Positions 44,173-54,283 of a DNA stretch of 64,000 nucleotides are shown here, in pieces. Position 1 is the first letter of the stretch, and each line of letters opens with the position of its first letter. Both the position numbers and the translations under genes were made by a program. Under the pieces are notes generated by a model that was not told the origin of the DNA, ran no database searches, and saw only the letters and a list, made by a program, of their open reading frames with translations. The DNA comes from Taiwanofungus camphoratus (lineage: Eukaryota > Basidiomycota > Agaricomycetes > Polyporales > Taiwanofungaceae), in contig CP021230.1 in NCBI GenBank assembly GCA_003999685.1, positions 1,302,001-1,366,000 on the forward strand. The letters run 5' to 3'.

Positions 44173-45292
44173 TTATAGTCCCATAATACTAGATGTTTCC
44201 GAAGACCTTGAACCTCGGCCATTCGTGCGCGTCGTAACAACTATTTCCTCACGTCTAAGCCCGCGATGCAACGCCATATTCCAACTCATTCCGGGGGCGA
44301 TAATGCATATCAAATCTCTGCCTTCAACTATGTGACCACTGGAAGCATCGTTCACAGGCTTTCTGTCGAGTTGAATGGTGCCATCCGAGTCAGTAAGTTT
44401 GATGACCAGAGACTGAACGCATTCTAGCATTTTTCTCGAAACTTGAGCTAGCACCTCGTTTGGGTCCTCGTAAGTGTCTAAGCCAAGAACAGTGAGTCCG
44501 AAGAGTGGTCCATCTGTGGAACTGGCTATTCCCTTTCCATTCTCTGTACGAGCAGGTGTTGCATGAAAACCAAATGTACAATGTTTGATATCAAATCGAC
44601 CTACCTGCGGCATGCACTCGTTGTTTAGATTGAACGAAGTTGTGCAAAGCTTCGATGTCTTCGATGTCTTTCACGTATGTCATTATACCTTGGATAGATC
44701 TCACGAAGGGCGTCACCGCCATGCGGTTGATTAAGATAGAACTTATGTCTGACTCTATGGTGAGTATCCTCAAACATGTGCCACGTCCATCGATGGTTTC
44801 ATTGACGTCTGTTGAGGGAGGTTGTTTCACAGTCAGACCCAGGACAGTAAGCTCGAGGAGATTTGGAGGCGCGCGAAGGAGGTCTGTGACATTTCCGAAC
44901 GTCTCGAAGGTACAGCCAGACAATTCCAGTGAGGTAATTCCCTTTAGTTTTGTTAAGGTGTTGCAGAAGTCCGAGACGATGCTTTCACAGAACGTGACGT
45001 CATGGATACAGAGACTTTTAATACAACCTGGGACTTCCGATTGGGACTGGGGTGGCTTGCCGAGTTGAGCATCCAAAATTCCCATGGCCCACTTGTGTTG
45101 CTGTTCGGCTGTAACATGCTCGAGGGTTACTGTCTCTTTTTTGCCTTCGAACGGGATGTGTAAGTTCAAGCTGAACGCAGCAGGAAACCTTTCCTCACAG
45201 TCGATAATGAAACAGGATCCATTCTGCTCGAAGACTTCGTAGTTGAGAGACCCAGGGCCCCCTTCGCCACGAGGAGTGACACAATCTGACAT
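44173..45292 (-). CDS. LRR-like (F-box associated type) protein, function unknown
   Basis: The minus-strand protein starts MSDCVTPRGEGGPGSLNYEV at 45292 and contains leucine-rich-repeat-like segments: 'CIKSLCIHDVTF', 'LKGITSLELSGCTFETF', 'LLRAPPNLLELTVLGLTV' and 'LRILTIESDIS'. After a short intron near 44600 it ends 'SSIMGL' at 44173. This layout, with a leucine-rich solenoid and irregular repeats, is typical of the large Agaricomycete family of F-box/LRR-like proteins, though no F-box is visible at the N-terminus. Such proteins usually present surfaces for protein binding. The start at 45292 is preferred over one at 45373 because a TATA box (45400-45391) lies about 100 bp upstream of the former but only about 18 bp from the latter. 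Confidence 0.6.
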
Positions 45293-45390
45293 GGTGCTAG
45301 AGCTAGACAAAAGAGTAAACACGTATTCAATGGTATGCCATGAGGCAAGGTCGGTACGGGGTGTTGCAGCCAAGAGCGTCTCACTTACCG

Positions 45391-45400
45391 CCTTTTATAC
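45391..45400 (-). promoter_or_regulatory. TATA box of the LRR-like gene
   Basis: On the minus strand the sequence reads GTATAAAAGG, a near-consensus TATA box, about 100 bp before the ATG at 45292. Confidence 0.6.
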
Positions 45401-45545
45401 ATCATTCCGACGTTCCCCCTTGGTGGCCCACTGGGCCACCTTCGTGGCTGTGGCTCATCAGACGACTGACGACGCAAGGGATAGACATCGTTCCCTGTCT
45501 GGTGTTGCTGGTGTACCGTTGCTTATTGTTCCACATTCCCATGTT

Positions 45546-47237
45546 TTAATTCTTCAGCTTATTGACAGAGTTGACTGAGTTACTATACGGCCACATGGGT
45601 AACACTGAAAAGAATAATTGTGCTTTCATTGAACAGATACAGAAACAAGTGGAACAAAAACCTTTACATGTAAATGTTTCTCCTGAGACAAGACTGAAGT
45701 CAGCGACTGCTAGGGGTACGTGATTACTTGCGTAGGCTATCCGAACCGTCATGTTCCACATTCGAACACCCGGAGCCGTATCGGACGCCCTAGAGTACAG
45801 AGCCACTCTACATCGCCTGGCAATATGCTCGCCACTCGGACCAAAGAGCACTTCGCCAAAGCCAGCGGGAGCATTATACAGCTGTAAACTTTCTTGTCTC
45901 CTTGTCCGGGTCGAAGCCCATTCGAATTCTTTGGGCAAATCGGATTCCCAGCTAACATGGCCCCAGTACTGTAACTTGTCTTGCGCTGCTGGCCCTTTGC
46001 CACTACGTTTCTTGGTGATGAAGGACCAGATAGAATCCCGGACCCGGCGACGGTTCTGGAGATATTTCCGATAAATCCCCGCTGATACGGTCTCCATGCC
46101 TGGGTAATAGCTGTCGTAAACTTGAGTGACACCATGTGCGACTGCATCCTTAGCAAGGTTTGACCAGTCATATTTCATTGCTATCGAAAACGTTTCGAAC
46201 GTTGATTCATGGACATTTGTCTTCCACCACTTCTTCACATAGTCTGTTGCCCTCGCCATTTTGTATTTGACTGCAGCGTCAGACAATGTGGTCATCGCAC
46301 ATGGGTCGACGATTTCCGGATCTTCCATGGGGTATGACAGCTGCAGCAGGTACGATATTGTCTGACTGTCTTCAGGAAGAGGGTACCCATAAGGGGGACT
46401 GATTGAAATGCCTGAGCTAGGAGGCTCCTTGAGTATATCAGCGAATACCGAAGAAGCCAGGATAAGTATGGTTTTGTTGGCATAGAAGAGCATGCCATCC
46501 GAAGACCTGAGGACTACGTCAGATCCTCCGTCGGAGGGCTTCGCAAACGGATGTGAAACGGCGGAAATTTCAGGTTCAGGCGTCACATCGTCAATGCTAT
46601 CCCGCACAATCTGGGTGGTTGATTGAAGACGAGAGAACATAAATCCCTTAGGAAGAGCCAATCCATTGCGACGTATGTGACGGAACCGCAAGAGTCGGTA
46701 GTAGGATCCAGCAGACATGTTATCCATTTCCGGTATATAGCTGTCGAGCGGTATCTCGGGATCCTTCCGGATATATGCTCGCGCAGCGGCGGCAGCTTCC
46801 GGCTCCAGCTGGAGAGAGCAAGCGATGGTGTACACTAGGAGCGGGTCCTTCGACGTGAAAGCGGACAGCAGCCCTCTCGAGCGCGCAATCACATCTTCCA
46901 GCTGATACTTCGTCGCCGCCTTCAGCACGTCTCCTACTGTGCTCGCATCCTCCAGAATGGGATCTTTGACCGGATAGCACAATCGCATGAGACGATCAAG
47001 CGTCCGGCTGTCCTCTGTGACGTGAACGAGAGGGAGTCCCGTCTCCGGATGGACATCATGCCCCTTTTCCGAAAGAGGATGTGGCAGAGAAAACATATCC
47101 TCGAAGAAATCAGAGGCTAAGCCTAGTACGACCCGGTGTAGATGAAAATCGACGTTGTCTGAGGAGCGTAGTATAACATCAGCATTCGGCTTGTCGAAGG
47201 GGGCAGATGCTGTAGTCGTCGAAGGAGAGGACTCCAT
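45546..47237 (-). CDS. Double BTB/POZ domain protein
   Basis: An uninterrupted frame of 563 codons runs from MESSPSTTTASAPFDKPNAD at 47237. Two BTB domains follow one another. The first spans about residues 18-160 ('ADVILRSSDNVDFHLHRVVL', 'DRLMRLCYPVKDP', 'DVLKAATKYQLEDVIARSRG'). The second spans about residues 238-370 ('SDVVLRSSDGMLFYANKTIL', 'LLQLSYPMEDPEIVD', 'DAAVKYKMARATDYVKKWW'). Each shows the core 'D-V-x-L-R-S-S-D' strand and the 'L-Y-P' helix. BTB domains mediate dimerisation and, in fungi, often act as adaptors for cullin-3 ligases. The C-terminal part is polar, then becomes Cys- and Phe-rich in the last 50 residues, which may be a missed intron read through. The gene is divergent from ISA2 with only 166 bp between starts. 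Confidence 0.85.
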   Translation of the reverse strand: MESSPSTTTASAPFDKPNADVILRSSDNVDFHLHRVVLGLASDFFEDMFSLPHPLSEKGHDVHPETGLPLVHVTEDSRTLDRLMRLCYPVKDPILEDASTVGDVLKAATKYQLEDVIARSRGLLSAFTSKDPLLVYTIACSLQLEPEAAAAARAYIRKDPEIPLDSYIPEMDNMSAGSYYRLLRFRHIRRNGLALPKGFMFSRLQSTTQIVRDSIDDVTPEPEISAVSHPFAKPSDGGSDVVLRSSDGMLFYANKTILILASSVFADILKEPPSSGISISPPYGYPLPEDSQTISYLLQLSYPMEDPEIVDPCAMTTLSDAAVKYKMARATDYVKKWWKTNVHESTFETFSIAMKYDWSNLAKDAVAHGVTQVYDSYYPGMETVSAGIYRKYLQNRRRVRDSIWSFITKKRSGKGPAAQDKLQYWGHVSWESDLPKEFEWASTRTRRQESLQLYNAPAGFGEVLFGPSGEHIARRCRVALYSRASDTAPGVRMWNMTVRIAYASNHVPLAVADFSLVSGETFTCKGFCSTCFCICSMKAQLFFSVLPMWPYSNSVNSVNKLKN

Positions 47238-47403
47238 CAGACTGTGAAAGTATTATCTCAATATACGGGTGCAAACCGACTGAAGATAAATAGGACGAAT
47301 AGCTAGTCAGTCGTTGGCAGATGTCATTGATCACGTGCTAGTGGTAAATAAGCGCCGATTGGTATCGTCTCACAAGCAAGTAATACAGAGTTACTTACTG
47401 GCC
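47238..47403. promoter_or_regulatory. Compact divergent promoter between the double-BTB gene and ISA2
   Basis: Only 166 bp separate the two start codons, so regulatory elements are necessarily shared or overlapping. No strong TATA box is evident. Confidence 0.4.
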
Positions 47404-48460
47404 ATGTCCGCTTCTACGTCGTCTGCTCGCCTGTGTCGACCCCTTCTCTCCTCTTCAGCGAACCTTACGGCCCGTTGTCCACGCTCGTTGCGACCGTACC
47501 ATGTACCTGCTTCTCCGTCATCGTTACCTCCGTCTGCACGGCGAAGCCAAGCTCGAGTAGCGTTGCCCCAAGCCAGACGGACGTTCACAATCTCGCATGC
47601 GCGCCAAGCGGCGCTGGCGACCCACCCGCCCGCACAAGCAACGGTCCTGCTCGCGTACCCGTCCCCCTCTGCTGTACACAAGGCGGATGAAGACGCGGAC
47701 GAGGACGAGCCGGAGGTCGACTTCGTGCCGCCAGAGGAGGCGAAAATCGAGATTACCAAGCGGGCGGCCGAGGTTCGCCCTGCCTCCTCGTGCGCTGATG
47801 TATGCTCATACTGATAACCTGCTCTGCGCCGTGTTTAGCAACTGCGGTCGATAGCAGCCCGGGAGAAGAACCCGGATGCTGCGCTCAGGATTGCGGTGGA
47901 GAGCGGAGGATGCCATGGTTATCAGTACAAAATGGAGCTTGCGAAGAGTCGAGAGCCCGACGACTAGTGGGTCCACGTCTGCCTCTATCCCGTTGATACT
48001 TATTCATTCACACTTCCTGCGGATCTTCTCCCACTTCGACCTTCGTGAATTCGTCTTCTACACTTACCATATGCCTCGCGCTCAAAGCCACTTCTCACAT
48101 CCAACCGTCAAGCCCTCGAATATTCTCGTCGACGCGGTCTCGATGGCGCTGCTGAAGGACTCCACGATTGACTTTGCAACGGAGCTTATCGGAAGTAGTT
48201 TCCGCGTAGTGGATAACCCACAGGTAAACTCTCGTTCCCTTCGTCTCCCGTTGCGGACAGAGATGTGTACGCTTCTCAGCGAAGACAAGCACGTCTCGAC
48301 ACTCCTGGCCTTCATCTATCTATTCCTGGCTCGTCTGACTTATCCTGCCAATGCTCAATCGTGTTATAATCATGTTATAACCAGTTAACTTACGATCTTT
48401 TACTCACAGGCGCAAGGCAGCGGATGCGGCTGCGGTGTCAGCTGGGAGCTGAAGATTTAG
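47404..48460 (+). CDS. ISA2: Mitochondrial iron-sulfur cluster assembly protein ISA2 (A-type scaffold)
   Basis: Four exons (47404-47772, 47839-47966, 48088-48223, 48410-48460) give 227 residues. The first exon encodes a long Ser/Arg/Ala-rich mitochondrial presequence (MSASTSSARLCRPLLSSSAN) and an acidic spacer ('DEDADEDEPEVDFVPPEEAK'). The A-type domain follows: 'ALRIAVESGGCHGYQYKMEL', 'HPTVKPSNILVDAVSMALLK', 'TIDFATELIGSSFRVVDNPQ' and 'GSGCGCGVSWELKI'. All three cluster-binding cysteines of the family (GGCHG and GCGCG) are present. ISA2 works with ISA1 and IBA57 to make [4Fe-4S] clusters for aconitase, lipoate synthase and related enzymes in the matrix. All introns are GT...AG and preserve frame. 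An internal minus-strand open frame is a shadow. Confidence 0.94.
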
Positions 48461-51400
48461 TTTCATTGCACAGAAACGAACAAGACTCTACAGACGGACG
48501 GTATTAAGCAGTGGATCTCAGCAGCTTTGTATGATTTATGATACATTAACATTTGCACTCGGTGTATTTCATAGTAATAAGTGTCAAACACACAGTCACC
48601 CCTCAGAGTCATGCTTATGGCTCATGCACAACCGGAACAGCGTTGCAATACTGGTGTGCTCCTTCGATATTTGGTTTCCAGGAAAAACGCACGAGATCGT
48701 GGTTCCTTCTTTCCCAGCACGATGCACATAATAAGCCCCCATCCGACCGTCTCTGTGAGCTTCCGACTGAGGTCCGTGTCAGTGCGTGTCATTACCGTGC
48801 CGTGTCCCTCAACGGCACAAAACGCGCATTGTGTGCGTTTTCTCCGCGCTGTTGTCGGAAATGGGAGCAGCCATAGTGATTTCTCTGCTTGTGCGAACCC
48901 ACGGCACATTAACAGCAAGCGAGGCCTCTGTCCGGGGCTTGCGCATGAAGTGCCTACCTCTCTCGTATGAATCCGCGTCGGTCCCACGAGTTATTGATAT
49001 CCGCACAGTGATCTTTCCATGATGCATGAAAAAGTTTCTGAGAGGGTAGAGCACTCAAAGTTCGACACCAGCGGTGGCCCAGTGCCAATGAATGGTGGCG
49101 GTAATTTCGATTGGATCGGTGATTTCCTGCATTAAAGTGGTGGACCCCCCCTGGATAAGACGTACTGGGTCGTCCAACAACTCCATCTGGAAGTTCTAGC
49201 AATGGAGACAGTCTCCAACGGATGAAGCCGGAGGTTTAGAGCACGAACGGGCCTTCCGCCAATCCGGACGAATGGGAGCTCCTGGATCGCGCATAGATCT
49301 GTACCAGCGTTGTTCGACAATGTCGAGGTGCATAGGTACAGTCATTGGTCGACGAAACAACACGATGTCGCATCGCTCGCTCGCTGCGTAGAGGACGTAC
49401 CAGAGTCTGCGTCAGCGTGTCGACGCGGCTGCCTGTTGTCCAGCCCACTCTGCAGAAACAGACCGCACACAAGCGCTGGTGTTGTCGGGTGCTAGAGTCC
49501 TTGAGATGTGCCGTGAGTGCGAGCATCCGCCTATGCTTCATACAGGGCAATACTAAGTACCGGCCGAGTCTGAGTGCATGCCAAACGGGTCCTGAGGTCG
49601 AAAGGAGAGGAATAGAGGAACAGGCAGTGGCTGGTGCACGTCCGAGCCATGATGCGATGCAGGCAGCACGATGTGCAGTACGGTCGCACTCCCAACGCGA
49701 CACGGGCTGACAACATACGACCAGTGCGCACATTGTGCGCCGTTCCCGGCCAATGGCCATGGGCCACCAGCGAGGTAGGCTCGGAGGACGCAGACGCCAG
49801 GCGTTCACTCCATCATATACAACTGACCGGAGCTGGTAGGGGACAGGCGTTTGGGGTGGAGGTATGTATGGGGAGGAAGTGTGTGTGCGTGAAGGATTGA
49901 GCGAGTACACACGCGCGTGTCATAGGCCTGCATGCTGCTTGGGAGAATGACTGCACCCCGAGTCTGTGATCAGTGCTTGACAGTCCAGCCGGCAACGCAG
50001 GCGGAGTGCAAGTGCGACCATCGCGCTCAATCGCATCCACGGCCAGTAGTAAGTCGAGAGTGAAGCGAGCATTGGACGTTAAGGACGTATGTGAGGCTGC
50101 TTATATGCGCTCTGGGACACCCGCGCGCACACTCGCTTCATCAAGACCGTGACTGGCACGAGCGCGAACACACATCCGCATCTGCGCTGGCGAGAACGCC
50201 GACATCGTCCACACCGACATCCTCAGTCCAGCTGAGCCCACGGCTGCCAGCGACCGATTGATGTCGGGCCAGGGACGCACTAGCAACGGGGGAGCATACT
50301 AGTACTCCTCGGCCCCAAATGGCTCATACAGCAGTTTCAGGTGCAGATGCGAGTGTGCCACAATCAGCATCACGTCCGCTCAGCGTCACCTCACGGGCGC
50401 TCCCCCTCTCCGAACTCGCGAACTCGCAGCGTCGTCTGGACATCCCGTGCCCATTTCCAGCCCGAGTGATCAAGCATCAGACACCTGCTCTGCACCGCGT
50501 TCGCAGGATGATTTCGAAGAAGATGGGGTAAGAGAATTGTCTCCCGAGGCGGCTCGGAACCGCTACACTCTCTACCGCTGCGGGTGCGATAGCAGCGATG
50601 GGGCGGAAGCAAAGAGAACATAAAGACAAAAAACAAAGGAGAGAGCATGCAATGGGAGGAAAGGCAGCTAGTGCCAGTGGCATAGCCATCGATCGGACTT
50701 CCGATCGGGGGAATCGCCTGTCAATACTTGCTTTGCTTGGATTCGGTTTGGCTCTCCTACTGCTTTTGCACTCCTCGCATGTGCTCCTTGTAGCAAGAGT
50801 AGCGCGCGCTTGCAGCTGTGGGACGGGATAAGTATAGACGGAGGCTAATTGGGGCTGAGGAAGGCTCAAGCTGGAAGCAGATAGACTGCGAGATGAGTGG
50901 GATGACGCCAGCCCGGTGCGCGCGGAGGCTTTGCGGACGTGGGAATAGGAGTCGGATAGTACATACGCGCACGAGCTGTACACTCGCTAGCTGATTACAG
51001 TTGGCGACCGTATAGCAGGCCACCACCCGCGGCTGCCTGAGGGGATAGAGCGGCGCAGGTAGCGATTGCATATCGTAGCTCGGACCAAGTTCCCCACCCA
51101 AGTTCCAAGTTGGCTCCGAAGCTCCATTCGCACATAGTAAGACGTAAATGCGAACGGGGGTGCCACAGATAGGCACTCGATACCCCTTGGTAGATGCCTT
51201 CCTGGATCCAGTTGACCAGGACGCCGGCGCGGATCCCTGTATTCAAAGACTGGTGCTGAGACGGCAGGAAATAGCTGGGCCCGTGTCAGTCAGTGGCACT
51301 TATAGGACAGGGCCTCCGGGCCAGCTCGCCGCGTGCAGTCGATCCCGCACGAGTGTGAAAGACAAATGAACATGCGCACGGGTGCTGGCGCTATAGGGAG

Positions 51401-52295
51401 CGGGCGTCCGCCTGCGAGTTTCCTAGACAAACTTTATGCACACGGATGGACGTGCGATGGTTCGGAGAGGTAGGTCGCGGATACAGACTGGTTTTGGGAT
51501 CGTAGGTAAGGAGGACTGTATAATTTCCGGTGCAGTCATGCGGGATGACACTCGTGCGCACTCGCCGGGGCGAAGCCGGCGCTGTGACTTTCTGCGGATT
51601 GTGTGCATGGTTTATTTCATTACTTATTCAAATTTCGCAGCAGGAGCGTCATTCCGGCGCAGAAAACAAGAACATGAGCCGGAAAAGGCTACGCTTGGAA
51701 CCTCTACGGCCCTCGCAGAACATCGTCTAGTCGGTTCGGGGCCTGCTCGGCCAGCAAAGTAAAGGCAGGCGCGGGCGGATGATCAGGAGACGCGGTGGGC
51801 CAAGGCACCGCGATCGCTATTACGGGGTGCAATACTAAAGGACAGATGGTGATTAACAATTTTGGATGTTCCTATCTCTGCCAGTGCGATACGAGAGCTC
51901 CAAGTCTGAGCAACGATATCACGACCTGAGTGATGGGCGCTGGGGTACGACAGGTAGAGGTCGTGCAGGAACGGTGTGGCTGGGGCTTCGACCCGGGGCT
52001 GCGGGGACGCTCACAAAGTCTGAAGTGCGTTAGAGTGGGCTCGCATGGGCGAGGAGAAGCTAGTAAGACATTCTCCTCGCAAACGGTAGACTACTATCCT
52101 CTGGCCGTGAAGCCCCTGAGTTGGGTGGGCTGTGCATGTGAGATAAGTATGGGGACATGATGGATCAGCCGTGTGGGAGATCGGGCGCACTGGGAATTTT
52201 GAAGCTGGAACGCAGTGGAACATCAGCTTGATTTGGCCGGCTACGCGCACGGGACAGTGGCTGAGAACGCGTTAGCCTTTGGCGGTTCGACTAGC
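48461..52295. other. Long stretch without a recognisable gene upstream of the bZIP gene
   Basis: About 3.8 kb with frequent CpG, ordinary GC content and many short overlapping open frames on both strands. Their translations are rich in Arg, Cys, Ser and His and have no domain or exon chain. The longest (minus, 49910-49236, 224 codons) is among these. It may hold long upstream regulatory DNA, a non-coding transcript or decayed genes. I cannot distinguish these. Confidence 0.4.
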
Positions 52296-52303
52296 GATAT
52301 AAG
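52296..52303 (+). promoter_or_regulatory. TATA-like box of the bZIP gene
   Basis: GATATAAG lies about 103 bp before the ATG at 52406 and is followed by pyrimidine-rich DNA (CCTCCCTCTCCCC), a typical fungal core promoter arrangement. Confidence 0.55.
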
Positions 52304-52405
52304 TCCGGTTCCTCCCTCTCCCCGAACATTTTTTTGCTCTCCCTCCCGACGACCCAACAACCATCGTCCTCGCCGTCCACCACGCCCTGCTCCCCCCAAA
52401 AATCA

Positions 52406-54283
52406 ATGTCAAGACACGTCCCCGCCCTTCACATGTCCCACATCATCGCCAGCGACGCTCCGCTCTCGTCCCCGCTCTCCGACGCCACCCCCTGGGACCA
52501 CCCCGCACTCTACTCGCCCACCCTCGACGCCTTCGCCCAGCTCAACTACCACTACTCCCTCCCCCCGTCTCCACCGCACTCCGTTGGCTCCGCTAGCACC
52601 GACTCCCCCGTCCCCGCTCACCGCGTCCTCAAGAGTAGCCGGCTATCCCCGGAGGGCTCTGAGCCCGAGCAGACGCTCTGCCTACCCACCCACCAGGTCT
52701 TCGACCTCCCCCCTGCGCCCTCGCCCTCGCCTGCACCCTCGCTCTCTGAGCAGCAGCAGCTGCACGAGCCGCAGCCGCGCCTGAGCATCAGCATCAACGC
52801 GGGCGCCGTCCCGGCGAAGCGACCGTCTAGCAGCGCCCCCGCGGCGGTGAAGAAGGCGCGCGCCGGCGAGCGCATCACGACGAAGGATTTTGTCCCCCCC
52901 GATGTCTCCGGGCTCAGCAAGCGCGAGGCGCGGCTCGTCAAGAACCGCGCGGCTGCGTTCCTCAGCCGGCAGCGCAAGCGGGAGGAGTTCGAGAATATGG
53001 AAATGTGCGTGTCGCCGTGCGCCTCTTTCTCTGCCCCGTCTCCCCCTCTGTTGTTCTGTTGTGAGTGACGGTATGCTCATGTGTTGCATGCGTGTTCGCC
53101 GTGGTGCTGCCTGCAGCCGCGTCCAGGAGCTCGAGCAGGAGAACGCGAGGCTGCTTGCGCTCACGCAGCAGGGCGGCGCCCCGCAGCAGGACGAGGGGCA
53201 CGACGAGCTGCAGTCGCAGGTGGAGCAGCTGCGCGCGCAGCTGGCCGCCGTGCAGGCACGCGAGCGCGAGCTCGCGGAACAGCTCCAGCACAAATCCTCG
53301 GCCCGCACCCCGTCCTCGCCGGTGAAGACGGAGGCGCCAGAACCGCAGCTGCCCGCCGTGCGCTCTGTGAACGCACAGTCCGTGCACCGGGAAAAGTCTG
53401 CCGCGAGTCTAGGGCTGATGGTGAGCCCGCGTGGTCCCTCGTGAAACTATTGCGTTCTGACTAGCGCTGGCACCGGCTCTACCACGGCTGTACTCCGCGC
53501 CGCACTCAGGTCCTGCTCTGCGCGCTCCCCACACTGCTCTCGATGCCCGCGCACGCCGTGCTCCCCACGACGTTCTCGCTCCCGCTCTCCGACGCACCCG
53601 CGTCCGCGCTGCCCTCCGCGCTCGACATGCACGCGTTCCTCCCGGGTGAGTACGGCTGGGCGCCGCACGCGGGGCTCATGGACCTCGACACGGACCTGCC
53701 CATGCACCTCGGCGACCGCCCGGCACTCGCGCCCTCACACCCGAGCAAGCTCGAGTTCGTCGACGCGGACGGCGCCGCGCCGCTCGGCCTCGGTGAGCTC
53801 GACATCTCCTTCGACGCGCTCCCCGCGGAGAACGGCAAGATCCGCGTGCGCATACACCCCCCGTCCTCGGCCGCGCCGTCCGCAGCCAGTTCCGTTGGCT
53901 CGCCCGCGGCGTCGTCGCAGGGCGACGAGGACCACGCGATGTGGGGCGGGAGCGAGAGCGGGTCCGGCCCGGGAACGAGCGCTCCGTCGCCGATGTCCCT
54001 GCCTCCGCTGAGCTCGGCGGACGAGGACGCGCTCGGCCCGTTCCTCGGCGCCGGCGCTGGCGGGGAGCTGCTCGCGTCGCCGAGCGGAGTGCCGCTGATG
54101 CTGCCGTCGCAGTCCGGGTTCGACTTCGACTTCGACGCGGGGTACGGCAGCAGCTTCGGGAGTGGCAGTGCGTTCTCGAGGGCGAGCTCACCTGCGTGCG
54201 GGCGGCGGCGGGTGCGGATCGCGCTGAGGAGTATGCCGGGGCGGGGGCACGAAGGCGGGGAGTGGGAGGTGGAGGTGTGCTGA
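52406..54283 (+). CDS. bZIP transcription factor with a hydrophobic segment after the zipper
   Basis: Three exons (52406-53004, 53117-53420, 53510-54283) join in frame to 558 residues. The N-terminal 170 residues are Pro/Ser-rich activation-type sequence. The basic region 'KREARLVKNRAAAFLSRQRK' (about residue 175) carries the invariant Asn and Arg of bZIP DNA binding. It is followed by a leucine zipper/coiled coil ('FENMEIRVQELEQENARLLA', then a Gln-rich helix). Near residue 298 comes a hydrophobic run, 'GLMVLLCALPTLLSM', spanning the last exon junction. The rest is Pro/Ser/Asp-rich and ends 'RRRVRIALRSMPGRG...EWEVEVC'. GC content is much higher than in neighbouring genes. By pattern it is a CREB/ATF-like fungal regulator; whether the hydrophobic run anchors it in the ER, as in ATF6, is unproven. 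Target genes are unknown. Confidence 0.9.

Noticed and set aside
49236-49910. 224-codon minus-strand open frame
   Set aside because: Cys, Arg, Ser and His rich, no domain, overlapped by equally long frames on the other strand.
52682-54191. Ser/Cys- or Arg-rich minus-strand and alternative plus-strand frames across the bZIP gene
   Set aside because: They are frame shadows of the GC-rich bZIP exons.
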